A stretch of 8,516 nt of DNA from an uncultured Vogesella sp. (GCA_946479405.1 CAMLGD010000145.1:1-8516), one strand, 5' to 3'. Positions 1-7,008 are shown, counted from the stretch's first letter. Numbers and translations: made by a program. Notes: a model not told the origin generated them from the letters alone.

Positions 1-473
1 CGGCCAGCATGTCGGCGATGCTGCTGTACATCATCACCAACGCGGTGCTGTTCTCCTTCCTGATGACCAGCGAAGGCGTACCGCAGGCGATGGCCAGCTG
101 GCTGATCGATGCCGGCCTGGGGCCGATAGCCTTCTTGCTGGTGGTGAACGTGATCCTGCTCTTGGCCGGCAACGTGATGGAACCGTCGTCCATCGTGCTG
201 ATCTTTGCGCCAATCCTGTTTCCGGTGGCCACTGCGCTGGGCATCGACCCGGTGCACTTCGGTATCCTCATCGTGGTGAACATGGAGGTAGGCATGTGCC
301 ATCCGCCGGTGGGGCTGAACCTGTACGTGGCGTCGGGCATTACCAAGATGGGCATTACCGAGCTCACCATCGCAGTATGGCCGTGGCTGCTCACCATGCT
401 GGCCTTCCTGGCACTGGTGACCTATGTCCCGATCATCTCGTTGTGGCTGCCCAAAACCCTGGGGATGATGTGA
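1..473 (+). CDS. TRAP transporter large permease, DctM family (C-terminal part, 5' end outside window)
   Basis: This is the end of the large membrane subunit (DctM/TRAP-L) of a tripartite ATP-independent periplasmic transporter, which imports organic acids or related anions by ion-coupled secondary transport with a separate periplasmic receptor. The frame is open to the left edge, so the ATG at 9 is internal and about two thirds of the protein is missing. About 156 residues are visible. They are hydrophobic, with roughly four membrane spans, and carry the family hallmark near the C terminus: Asn-Met-Glu-Val-Gly-Met-Cys-His-Pro-Pro-Val-Gly-Leu-Asn-Leu (about 91-105 from the ATG at 9), followed by VASGI. 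An earlier GNVMEPSSIVLIFAPILFP segment is also typical of DctM. The gene ends with TGA, and an intrinsic terminator follows 30 bases later, so it is the last gene of its unit. Nothing ties it functionally to the opposing operon. The substrate cannot be inferred. Confidence 0.93.
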   Translation, partial: ASMSAMLLYIITNAVLFSFLMTSEGVPQAMASWLIDAGLGPIAFLLVVNVILLLAGNVMEPSSIVLIFAPILFPVATALGIDPVHFGILIVVNMEVGMCHPPVGLNLYVASGITKMGITELTIAVWPWLLTMLAFLALVTYVPIISLWLPKTLGMM

Positions 474-502
474 ACCCCGGTTAGGTTTTTGCGCCACCTT
501 TT

Positions 503-532
503 AGCCCCGCGTCCAACGCGGGGCTTTTGTTT
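503..532 (+). terminator. Rho-independent terminator of the TRAP transporter unit
   Basis: A perfect 10-bp inverted repeat, AGCCCCGCGT (503-512) and ACGCGGGGCT (516-525), encloses a 3-base loop and is followed at once by TTTTGTTT. It lies 30 bases after the TRAP permease stop. The T tract is on the + strand only; the other flank has T rather than A, so it should not act for the opposing operon. Confidence 0.92.
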
Positions 533-850
533 AACGCTTACCGAGTTCGCTTAATGTGATCAACCTTGCCACCTCGCCCTGAATCGGCCCTGGGTAGGCT
601 AGATATGTCGATGACTGTTTTTGAAAAGCAGCTTTTTTTCCAACAAAGCACAACTGCTTCAGCCAATCCGCGGCATCCGCCCGCCGTACTGGGTGGCAAC
701 CAATATTCAGATTCGTTGCCACAGCTGTGTTGACCAAGCACCGGGAATCGGCCAAAGCCGTCGTAAGTCATGCCTCATAGCATCCGCAGTTGTTTGTGAG
801 AAAGCAGTCTTACCTCTTCGCCCTCAATGCCCGAGAGAAACCAATAAGCA
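533..850. other. Gap without a recognisable gene between convergent units
   Basis: About 390 bases lie between the TRAP terminator and the regulator stop at 924; this entry covers the part before the hairpin at 851. The open frames here (up to 77 codons on the minus strand, and a 133-codon plus-strand frame that runs into the regulator antisense) lack a good ribosome binding site and match no family I recognise. The stretch looks less GC-rich than the genes on either side and has A/T runs near 618-640. It contains an 8-bp dyad (693-722), an ACAGCTGT palindrome at 721-728, and a 9-bp direct repeat GAATCGGCC at 581 and 745. It may be ordinary spacer or the eroded remains of a lost gene. I see no tRNA or other RNA gene. 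Confidence 0.6.
693..722. repeat. 8-bp perfect inverted repeat in the intergenic gap
   Basis: GTGGCAAC (693-700) and its exact complement GTTGCCAC (715-722) are separated by 14 A/T-rich bases that include CAATATTC. It could be an operator-like dyad or a weak hairpin. No T tract follows on either strand, so it is not an intrinsic terminator, and no adjacent gene start exists for it to control. Function unknown. Confidence 0.4.
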
Positions 851-883
851 GAATGGCTGCATCCCGCAAGGATGCAGCCATTC
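851..883 (-). terminator. Strong hairpin, probable transcription end of the eight-gene operon
   Basis: A perfect 14-bp inverted repeat, GAATGGCTGCATCC (851-864) with its complement at 870-883, encloses a 5-base loop. It begins 40 bases past the regulator stop in the minus-strand direction. On that strand it is followed by TGCTTATTGGTTTC, which is T-rich but not a clean T run, so it may be an imperfect intrinsic terminator or a 3'-end stabilising hairpin. On the plus strand it is followed by AATATCGCAATTAC, which has no T run. Confidence 0.65.
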
Positions 884-923
884 AATATCGCAATTACTCA
901 GAGCCGTTATTTGGTACGGGCAA

Positions 924-1643
924 TTAGTGACTAGATGTATCCTCGGAAGATGCATCGGGTACCGCCATTTCAGCCAATTTCCTGGCCGCGATATCCCCAA
1001 CACGACGAATGTGCGCCACTGAAGCATCGTACGCCGCCTGCGCATCACGCCGACGCAAAGCACTCACCAGCAGCTGCATTTCCACCGCGGCATCGGCAGC
1101 CCGGCCCGCCGAGCCAATTGTCATCGCCCGCAGCCGATTGATGCGCGCATTCAGCGACTGCACGATTTCCCAGGCCATGAACTGGCCGCTGCCCTCGAAC
1201 ATCAGCTCGTAGAAATCTGAGGTACGTGCCAGTACCCCCTGGAAATCGCTGCGCCCAAACGCAGCCTGGATCTCATCATTGATGGCGGCCAGGCGCTCGA
1301 TTAGTGCGTCATCTGCCCGTTCGGCGCACAGACGGGCGGCATGTCCTTCCAGCAGGGCGCGGATCTCGTAGATCTGCGCCGCTTTCTCCGCATCCAGCGA
1401 TGCCACCACCGGCCCCTGGTGCGGAATCGACTCGACCAGGCCTTCTGTTTCCAGGTGGCGCAACACCTCCCGCACGATGGAGCGACTGACGCCCAGTTCT
1501 TCACACAGCGAGCGCTCGACCAGCCGTTCACCCGGCTTGAAATAGGCGCTCAGGATCGCATCGCGCATCTTTTCCAGCGTTAATTCGCGCAGCGTTTTGA
1601 CGCTGCGATCTATTTTCAGGGAACTACCGGCCTTGGATGACAT
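924..1643 (-). CDS. GntR-family transcriptional regulator, FadR subfamily with FCD domain
   Basis: A 239-residue DNA-binding regulator, normal in length for the FadR/FCD branch of GntR. Residues 17-80 form the winged helix-turn-helix: LEKMRDAILSAYFKPGERL, then LCEELGVSRSIVREVLRHLETEGLV with the recognition helix around 53-64, then the wing. Residues about 86-220 are the all-helical FCD effector domain. FCD domains usually bind a metal through Asp-x-x-x-His in one helix plus two later histidines. Here the pair aligns with Thr141 and Tyr145 (RTSDFYELMF) and the first later histidine with Met189 (VEMQLL); only His211 remains. The start is set by AGGAG seven bases before the ATG, placed in the 14-base gap after the gabD stop, so translation is probably coupled. 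As last gene of a catabolic operon it is likely its local regulator, probably a repressor released by a pathway intermediate. No operator is visible in the window. Confidence 0.93.
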   Translation of the reverse strand: MSSKAGSSLKIDRSVKTLRELTLEKMRDAILSAYFKPGERLVERSLCEELGVSRSIVREVLRHLETEGLVESIPHQGPVVASLDAEKAAQIYEIRALLEGHAARLCAERADDALIERLAAINDEIQAAFGRSDFQGVLARTSDFYELMFEGSGQFMAWEIVQSLNARINRLRAMTIGSAGRAADAAVEMQLLVSALRRRDAQAAYDASVAHIRRVGDIAARKLAEMAVPDASSEDTSSH

Positions 1644-1657
1644 GCTCCATCTCCTAA

Positions 1658-3106
1658 TTAAATGCCGCCAAGACAGAGGTACTTGATTTCGAGGTAGTCC
1701 TCGATCCCGTAGCGCGACCCCTCACGACCACTACCGGACTGCTTGATGCCACCAAACGGCGCCACTTCGGTCGAAATCAGCCCGGTGTTGACACCGATCA
1801 TGCCCGCCTCGATGGCTTCTGCCACGCGCCAGATACGGCCGATGTCGCGGCTGTAGAAGTAGGCCGCCAGACCGAACTCGCTGGCATTGGCCTGCGCCAC
1901 CACATCCTGCTCATCGCGGAAACGGAACACCGGCGCCACCGGGCCGAAGGTTTCTTCTTGTGCGACTTTCATCCCTGCGCTGACATCGCGCAGGATGGTC
2001 GGCTCGAAGAAGGTGCCTCCCAGCGCATGCGGCTTGCCACCAGTCACCAGCTTGGCACCCTGCGCCAGCGCGTCGGCGATATGGGCTTCCACCTTGGCTA
2101 CGGCCTTGGCATCGATCAGCGGCCCCTGGGTCACCCCCGGCTGCATGCCGTTGCCGACCTGCAATGCGGCCACCTGCTGACTGAGCTTGGCCACGAAGGC
2201 GTCGTACACCCCGTCCTGCACATACAGCCGGTTGGCGCACACGCAGGTCTGGCCGCTATTGCGGTATTTCGACAGCATGGCGCCCTCCACCGCAGCGTCG
2301 ATATCGGCATCGTCGAACACGATGAAGGGGGCGTTGCCACCCAGCTCCATGCTGACTTTCTTCACCGTATCGGCACATTGCCGTAGCAGCAGCTTGCCCA
2401 CCCCGGTAGAACCGGTGAAGGTCAGCTTGCGCACCAGCGGGTTGGCCGTCAGCTCGCCGCCGATTGCCACCGGGTCACCGGTAACGATATTGATCACCCC
2501 GGGAGGAATGCCGGCCTCTGCGGCCAACCTTGCCAGCGCCAGTGCTGACAGCGGCGTCTGCTCCGCCGGCTTGGCGACGACGGTGCACCCCGCTGCCAGT
2601 GCCGGCGCGATCTTACGTGCCAGCATGGCATTTGGGAAGTTCCACGGGGTGATGGCCGCCACCACGCCGACCGGCTGCTTGATGGTGAGCAGGCGCTTGT
2701 CACCCTGGGTGGCCGGAATCACGTCGCCGTAGATGCGCTTGGCCTCTTCGGCAAACCACTCGATATAGCTGGCGCCGTAGGCGATCTCGCCGCGCGCCTC
2801 CGCCAGCGGCTTGCCCATTTCCGTCGTCAACAAATTCGCCAGTGGCTCGATGTGCGCCATCACCAGGTCAAACCAGCGGCGCAGATAGCCGGCCCGCTCC
2901 TTGCCGTTGAGCGCCCGCCACGCCACGCCGGCACGCTCGGCCGCCTCGATGGCCTGCCGCGTTTCTGCCGCCCCCAGGCGCGGCACGCTGGCAATCTGCT
3001 CGCCGGTCGCCGGGTTATGTACCGCCAGGCGTGCCGGCGCATCTACCCACTGCCCGTCGATGTAGCAGCGTTGCAGCAACAGCTCGGTTTCGTTCAATAG
3101 TTTCAT
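1658..3106 (-). CDS. gabD: NAD(P)-dependent succinate-semialdehyde dehydrogenase (GabD type)
   Basis: Oxidises succinate semialdehyde to succinate in the cytoplasm, feeding the TCA cycle. Its 482 residues equal the length of E. coli GabD, and it keeps that protein's diagnostic segments: IEWFAEEAKRIYGD (115-128), NPLVRKLTFTGST (222-234), ELGGNAPFIVFDDADID (254-270), GQTCVCANRLYVQDGVYD (285-302) and the C-terminal YGIEDYLEIKY. Catalytic residues are Asn156 (PWNFP), Lys179 (cofactor), Glu254 and nucleophile Cys288, with Cys290 two residues later as in GabD/SSADH enzymes. AAGGA lies just upstream of the ATG. It follows the ATPase gene by 50 bases containing a GC hairpin and precedes the regulator by 14 bases. 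Its place in the operon implies that the imported compound is degraded through succinate semialdehyde. A related semialdehyde such as glutarate semialdehyde is possible but less likely given the close match to GabD. Cofactor choice cannot be fixed from the sequence. Confidence 0.93.
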   Translation of the reverse strand: MKLLNETELLLQRCYIDGQWVDAPARLAVHNPATGEQIASVPRLGAAETRQAIEAAERAGVAWRALNGKERAGYLRRWFDLVMAHIEPLANLLTTEMGKPLAEARGEIAYGASYIEWFAEEAKRIYGDVIPATQGDKRLLTIKQPVGVVAAITPWNFPNAMLARKIAPALAAGCTVVAKPAEQTPLSALALARLAAEAGIPPGVINIVTGDPVAIGGELTANPLVRKLTFTGSTGVGKLLLRQCADTVKKVSMELGGNAPFIVFDDADIDAAVEGAMLSKYRNSGQTCVCANRLYVQDGVYDAFVAKLSQQVAALQVGNGMQPGVTQGPLIDAKAVAKVEAHIADALAQGAKLVTGGKPHALGGTFFEPTILRDVSAGMKVAQEETFGPVAPVFRFRDEQDVVAQANASEFGLAAYFYSRDIGRIWRVAEAIEAGMIGVNTGLISTEVAPFGGIKQSGSGREGSRYGIEDYLEIKYLCLGGI

Positions 3107-3121
3107 GCCTTGTCCTTCAGT

Positions 3122-3140
3122 GGCGGCGCAACTCGCCGCC
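3122..3140 (-). promoter_or_regulatory. GC-rich hairpin between the ATPase gene and gabD
   Basis: A perfect 7-bp stem, GGCGGCG (3122-3128) with CGCCGCC (3134-3140) and a 5-base loop, sits between the ATPase stop and the gabD ribosome binding site. On the minus strand it ends about six bases before the AAGGA. No T tract follows, so it is unlikely to terminate transcription. It may protect mRNA ends or set gabD translation apart from the transporter genes. Confidence 0.5.
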
Positions 3141-3156
3141 GGCTTGCACTACCTGC

Positions 3157-4227
3157 TCAGGCAAACACGTGTCCGTGCTGCGCATCCCACTCCAGCACCG
3201 CAGAGGAGCCGATGCACAGCCCCTGGCCATCGCGTACCGCCATCCGTACCGCCAGCTCCTGCTCCCACGGCGTCTGCACGGCCAGATGCATGCTGTCGCC
3301 CAGATAGGTCATGTCGCGCACGGTCACCGCCAGGCCCGTGCCGGAGGCGGTATTGCCCGGGCGGATACGCATCTGTTCCGGACGCACCATCAGCGTGCCG
3401 TCGCTGCCGGAGGCAAAGGCGCTGGCATCGCCCTCCACCGCCTGACCGTTGGGGAATACCGCGCGGGCACGGCCGCCACCCAGCGGCTGCACTTTCACCG
3501 GCAGGAAGTTGGAGTTGCCGATAAAGCCGGCCACGAAGCGGGAAGTCGGGTGTTCGTACAGTTCTTCACCGGTGCCGACCTGCTCGATCTTGCCCTGGCT
3601 GAACACCGCGATACGGTCGGACAGGCGCAGCGCCTCTTCCTGGTCGTGGGTCACGTACAGGATGGTGACACCGGTTTCCTGGTGAATGCGGCGCAGCTCG
3701 TACTGGATTTCCTCGCGCAGCTTCTTGTCCAGTGCCGACAGCGGCTCATCCATCAGCAACAGTGGCGGGTCGTAGGCCAGCGCGCGGGCAATCGCCACCC
3801 GCTGCTGCTGGCCGCCGGACATCTGCCCCGGCAAGCGGTCGCGGTAGTCGGCCAGATGCACCAGCTCCAGCATCTTTTCCACCTTGGCCTTGATCTCGGC
3901 TTCCGGGCGGCGACGCACGCGCAGCGGGAAGGCCACGTTCTCGCCCACGGTCAGGTGTGGGAACAGCGTGTAGCGCTGGAACACCATGCCGATATTGCGC
4001 TGGTTCGGCGCCACATCCAGCAGCGACTTGCCGTTCAGCAGCACCTGGCCTTCGGTCGGCTCCTGAAAACCAGCCACGATGTACAAGGTAGTGCTCTTGC
4101 CCGAGCCGGACGGCCCAAGAAAGGTCATGAATTCGCCCTGTTTGATGTCGAGCGCAACATGGTCGATGGCCACAACCTGATCGTAGGTCTTGCGCAGACC
4201 ACGAATCTGCAGGAACGGAGTAGTCAT
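3157..4227 (-). CDS. ABC transporter ATP-binding protein, PotA/PotG type
   Basis: The 356-residue ATPase that powers the importer encoded just upstream, acting as a dimer on the cytoplasmic face of the membrane. Visible motifs: Walker A GPSGSGKST (38-46, Lys44), Q-loop Gln84 in MVFQRYTLFPHLTV, signature MSGGQQQR (136-143), Walker B LLLMDEP (156-162, catalytic Glu161), D-loop SALD and switch His194. Residues after about 235 form the C-terminal TOBE regulatory domain (FIGNSNFLPV, MVRPEQMRI) typical of the polyamine/spermidine importer class. The frame stays open 84 codons further upstream, but that part lies inside the permease gene and reads as non-protein. The start chosen is the ATG at 4227, with GAAAGG nine bases before it and a 4-base ATGA overlap with the permease stop, the usual sign of translational coupling. 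Substrate specificity comes from the binding protein, so a pot name would overstate what is known. Confidence 0.95.
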   Translation of the reverse strand: MTTPFLQIRGLRKTYDQVVAIDHVALDIKQGEFMTFLGPSGSGKSTTLYIVAGFQEPTEGQVLLNGKSLLDVAPNQRNIGMVFQRYTLFPHLTVGENVAFPLRVRRRPEAEIKAKVEKMLELVHLADYRDRLPGQMSGGQQQRVAIARALAYDPPLLLMDEPLSALDKKLREEIQYELRRIHQETGVTILYVTHDQEEALRLSDRIAVFSQGKIEQVGTGEELYEHPTSRFVAGFIGNSNFLPVKVQPLGGGRARAVFPNGQAVEGDASAFASGSDGTLMVRPEQMRIRPGNTASGTGLAVTVRDMTYLGDSMHLAVQTPWEQELAVRMAVRDGQGLCIGSSAVLEWDAQHGHVFA

Positions 4228-5024
4228 GGGCGGGAACCTTTCTTCAAGAGGGAAGCCAGCAGCATCAGTACGATGGTGAACCCCACCAGCAGGGTGGATG
4301 CCGCGGCAATGACCGGGGTCAGATCCTGGCGCAGCGTGCTCCAGATCAGTACCGGCAAGGTTTGCAGTGTGGGGCTGGCCATGAAGATGGACAGTACGAC
4401 CTCGTCCCACGAAATCAGGAAAGAAAATATCGCGGCGGCAAACATGCCCAGGCGGATGGCCGGCAGCGTTACCCGCCATTTCACCTCCAGCGGGCCGGCG
4501 CCACAGATCATGGCGGCGTCTTCCAGTGCCGGATCAAAGCTCTGCAGCGAGTTGCCGATGGTGATGATGGAGAACGGCAGCGCGATGATCAGGTGGCCGA
4601 TGACGAAACCGGTCAGCGTGCCGGTCAGCCCCAGCTTGAGGAAGAAGGCATACAGCGCCACCGCCAGCACCACCACCGGCAGCACCATCGGCGTCAGGAA
4701 GAAGGCCTGCAAGGCGCTCTTGCCGAAGAAGGTGCTGCGGGCGAGACCGAGCGACGCCAGCAGGCCCAGCGCCACCGACAGCACGGTGACGATCACCGCC
4801 ACCTTGGCGCTGGTCAGCAGCGAGTCGACCCAGACCGGATCGGTCAAGAGCTGCTGGTACCACTGCAGCGTCCAGCCCGGCGGCGGAAACACCAGCCATT
4901 GCGAGTCGCCGAACGACAGCGCGGCGATGAACACGATGGGCAGCAGCAGGAACAGCATCACCACGGTGCCGACACCGATCAGGCCCCAGCGCCAGGCCCC
5001 CAGACGATCAAAATCGAGCAACAT
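4224..5024 (-). CDS. ABC transporter permease, PotC/PotI type
   Basis: The second membrane subunit of the importer, 266 residues with about six membrane spans. An N-terminal span at about 12-36 is followed by a periplasmic stretch (SFGDSQWLVFPPPGWTLQWYQQLL, 37-60) typical of PotC/PotI proteins. The cytoplasmic EAA loop, which docks the ATPase, is at about 167-192 (LEDAAMICGAGPLEVKWRVTLPAIRLGM). The SFLISWDEVVLSIFM segment (201-215) is a further PotC-class hallmark. The start has GGAGG eight bases upstream and lies one base past the stop of the first permease (TGAGATG). Its own stop overlaps the ATPase start. With the other permease it forms the translocation channel. Substrate not determinable from this subunit. 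Confidence 0.94.
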   Translation of the reverse strand: MLLDFDRLGAWRWGLIGVGTVVMLFLLLPIVFIAALSFGDSQWLVFPPPGWTLQWYQQLLTDPVWVDSLLTSAKVAVIVTVLSVALGLLASLGLARSTFFGKSALQAFFLTPMVLPVVVLAVALYAFFLKLGLTGTLTGFVIGHLIIALPFSIITIGNSLQSFDPALEDAAMICGAGPLEVKWRVTLPAIRLGMFAAAIFSFLISWDEVVLSIFMASPTLQTLPVLIWSTLRQDLTPVIAAASTLLVGFTIVLMLLASLLKKGSRP

Positions 5025-5025
5025 C

Positions 5026-5910
5026 TCAGCGTCCTCCGAAACCGGTGCGTCCGCCGCCGAGGTAGCGCAGCTGGACGGCGTAGAGACCGAGCGTCACCAC
5101 CAGCAGCACGAAGGCGGCGGCGCCGGCGAGACCCCAGTTGAGCAGCGACTGCACCAGCTGGGCGATCAGCTCGGCCAGCATCATGTAGTTGGTGCCCCCC
5201 AACAGCGCCGGGGTGACGTAATAACCGAGCGACATCACGAACACCATCAGCGCCCCGGACGCGATGCCGGGCAGCGCCAGCGGCAGCAGCACCAGACGCA
5301 GCGCCTGCCAGCGGCTGGCGCCACAGATGGCGGCGGCGCGCAGCGTGGACGGGTCGATGGCGCGCAGCGTGGCGTGCAGCGGCATCACCAGGAACGGCAG
5401 CATGATGTAGGTCATGCCGATGGTGACGCCGACCAGGTTGTTCACCAGCGCCAGCGGCTCGTCGATCACGCCGATGGCCATCAGCACCCGGTTGATGAGA
5501 CCGGTCTGCTGCAGCAGCACCATCCAGGCGTAGGTGCGCGCCAGCAGGTTGGTCCACATCGACAACAGCAGCACCGCGAACATCAGCTGCGACCAGCGCT
5601 TGGGCAGCACGGCGAGCAGCCAGGCGGTCGGAAAGCCGATCAGCAAGGTGATCAGCGTGACCACGCCGGCCACCATGAAGGTGTTGAAGAACACCCGGAC
5701 GTAGGTCTGCGAACCGAGCAGCTCGACATAATTCTGCAAACCCGGGGCCGGCTCCATGACACTGCGCAGCAACAGGGTGAGCACAGGGATCAGGAAGAAC
5801 ACCCCCAACAGCAGCAGCGCGGGGAGCAGTAGCTTGACGCCACGCGATTCGGCACCGATCTTGAATCGGCGGCGCACCGGAACGGCGGCAGAACTCAAAG
5901 CAGTGGACAT
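5026..5910 (-). CDS. ABC transporter permease, PotB/PotH type
   Basis: The first membrane subunit of the importer, 294 residues. A basic, cytoplasmic N terminus (VRRRFKIGAESRG, 12-24) is followed by about six membrane spans near 26-48, 73-99, 107-133, 155-177, 213-236 and 258-282. The EAA loop for ATPase contact is at 190-215 (LRAAAICGASRWQALRLVLLPLALPG). The LLSMWTNLLARTYAWMVLL segment (115-133) is typical of PotB/PotH proteins. The start is supported by TAGGAG six bases upstream of the ATG. It follows the binding-protein gene after 75 bases that hold an extended GC hairpin, so it is probably made in lower amounts than the receptor. It abuts the second permease with one base between them. 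Confidence 0.94.
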   Translation of the reverse strand: MSTALSSAAVPVRRRFKIGAESRGVKLLLPALLLLGVFFLIPVLTLLLRSVMEPAPGLQNYVELLGSQTYVRVFFNTFMVAGVVTLITLLIGFPTAWLLAVLPKRWSQLMFAVLLLSMWTNLLARTYAWMVLLQQTGLINRVLMAIGVIDEPLALVNNLVGVTIGMTYIMLPFLVMPLHATLRAIDPSTLRAAAICGASRWQALRLVLLPLALPGIASGALMVFVMSLGYYVTPALLGGTNYMMLAELIAQLVQSLLNWGLAGAAAFVLLVVTLGLYAVQLRYLGGGRTGFGGR

Positions 5911-5942
5911 GACAACTCCTAAACGACACGACGGCTAGACAG

Positions 5943-5976
5943 GCGGGCGGGACGGCGGAACGCCGTCACCCCCCGC
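5943..5976 (-). promoter_or_regulatory. Extended GC hairpin between binding-protein and permease genes
   Basis: The core is a perfect 7-bp stem, GACGGCG (5951-5957) with CGCCGTC (5961-5967) and a 3-base loop. It extends outward to 5943/5976 with one bulged base and one mismatch (GCGGG at 5943-5947 pairing with CCCGC at 5972-5976). It lies nine bases past the binding-protein stop on the minus strand. No T tract follows, so it may stall or partly terminate transcription, or protect the upstream mRNA from 3' decay. That would leave the receptor more abundant than the permeases, as known for other binding-protein operons such as mal. Confidence 0.6.
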
Positions 5977-5985
5977 TCCGGCACC

Positions 5986-7008
5986 TTACTGGGTCTGCCA
6001 GGCGTACCAGCGCTTGGCGATCTCCTCGCGATGCTCGGCCCAGTAGCGCATATCGAGGTTGATCTGGCTGGCGCCATGCTGATCCGGCAGCGACTTGACC
6101 GCGGCCGGCGTCATCTTGCTCTTGGCCTGCAGGTTGATCGGCGCGTAACCGGTTTCGCCGGCGAACTTGGCCTGGGCCTCCGGGCTGGTGGCGTAGGCCA
6201 GGAACTTCATCGCGGCCGCCTTGTTCTTGCTGCCCTTCGGAATCACCAGCATGTCGGCGGCGGTCAGGTTCTGGTTCCACGACATCCCGACCGGGGCGCC
6301 GCTTTGCTGCAGGGCGTTGACGCGGCCGTTCCAGAACATGCCGATCGAGGCCTCGCCCGACGCCAGCAGCTGCTGCGACTGGGCGCCGCCGCTCCACCAC
6401 ACGATCTGGCTCTTGATGGTGTCCAGCTTCTTGAACGCGCGATCCAGGTCCAGCGGATACAGCTTGTTGGCCGCAACGCCATCTGCCAGCAGCGCGATTT
6501 CCAGCACGCCCGGTGCCGACCACTTGTACAGCGTGCGCTTGCCCGGGTATTTCTTCATGTCAAACAGATCGGACCACACCGCCGGTGCCGCGCCCTTCAC
6601 TGCCTGCTTGTTGTAGCCGAGCACGAAGGAGTAGTAGAAGCTGCCCACCGCGTTGGGGGTCAGGAAGCGCGGATCGATCCCTTTCAGCTTGGACTGGTCC
6701 AGCGGCTCCAGCAGGCCATCCTTGGCCGCCTTGTAGGCAAAATCGCCTTCCACGTCCACCACGTCCCAGGTCACATTGCCGCTCTCGACCATGGCCTTGA
6801 ACTTGCCGTAGTCGGTGGGGCCATCCATCGCCACACTGATGCCGTTGGCGGCGGTGAAAGGGGCAGCCCAGAATTTCTGCTGCGCCTGCTGGGTAGAACC
6901 GCCCCAGCTGGTAAACACCAGGTTCTCTGCCATGGCCGGCATTGCGGCCAACATGCCGATGCCTGCAGCAAGAACGATACGGCTACGAATCTGTTTGGTT
7001 GCATTCAT
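5986..7008 (-). CDS. Periplasmic substrate-binding protein of the ABC importer (PotD/PotF-like, substrate uncertain)
   Basis: A 340-residue receptor that captures the substrate in the periplasm and delivers it to the permeases. Residues 1-27 are a Sec signal peptide: basic start, hydrophobic core, cleavage expected after AMA before ENLVFTSWGG. The mature part is a type II periplasmic binding protein of the PotD/PotF group, with TSWGG at 33-37, an ENLVF-type first strand, and a C-terminal lobe ending in YWAEHREEIAKRWYAW. In PotF a Trp-x-Gly-Asp motif (Trp244, Asp247, from memory) binds the polyamine amine; here it reads Trp226-Asn-Gly-Arg229. A second ligand Asp of PotF (Asp278) seems to be kept as Asp252 (TAADMLVIP). 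This suggests a ligand with both positive and negative charge rather than a polyamine. AGGAG precedes the ATG by nine bases, 64 bases after the NIPSNAP gene. Substrate unknown. Confidence 0.93.
   Translation of the reverse strand: MNATKQIRSRIVLAAGIGMLAAMPAMAENLVFTSWGGSTQQAQQKFWAAPFTAANGISVAMDGPTDYGKFKAMVESGNVTWDVVDVEGDFAYKAAKDGLLEPLDQSKLKGIDPRFLTPNAVGSFYYSFVLGYNKQAVKGAAPAVWSDLFDMKKYPGKRTLYKWSAPGVLEIALLADGVAANKLYPLDLDRAFKKLDTIKSQIVWWSGGAQSQQLLASGEASIGMFWNGRVNALQQSGAPVGMSWNQNLTAADMLVIPKGSKNKAAAMKFLAYATSPEAQAKFAGETGYAPINLQAKSKMTPAAVKSLPDQHGASQINLDMRYWAEHREEIAKRWYAWQTQ

Noticed and set aside
581..753. 9-bp direct repeat GAATCGGCC at 581-589 and 745-753
   Set aside because: Only two copies, short, and with no insertion-sequence or attachment-site context between them; probably chance.
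531..771. Two overlapping minus-strand small open frames (74 and 77 codons)
   Set aside because: Neither has a family I recognise nor a convincing start, and they overlap each other. One might be gene debris, but the sequence alone does not support a call.
621..1022. 133-codon plus-strand open frame in the intergenic gap
   Set aside because: Atypical composition, no clear ribosome binding site, and its end runs antisense into the regulator gene.
4228..4479. 84-codon N-terminal extension of the ATPase frame
   Set aside because: It lies wholly inside the permease gene and has no ABC features. The ATG at 4227 has a Shine-Dalgarno site and a typical ATGA overlap, and starts at the usual PotA N terminus.
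3031..5832. Very long plus-strand open frame (933 codons) across the transporter genes
   Set aside because: It is antisense to three well-supported genes with family motifs, is full of His/Gln/Arg low-complexity sequence, and is expected from high-GC codon bias. No domain is recognisable.
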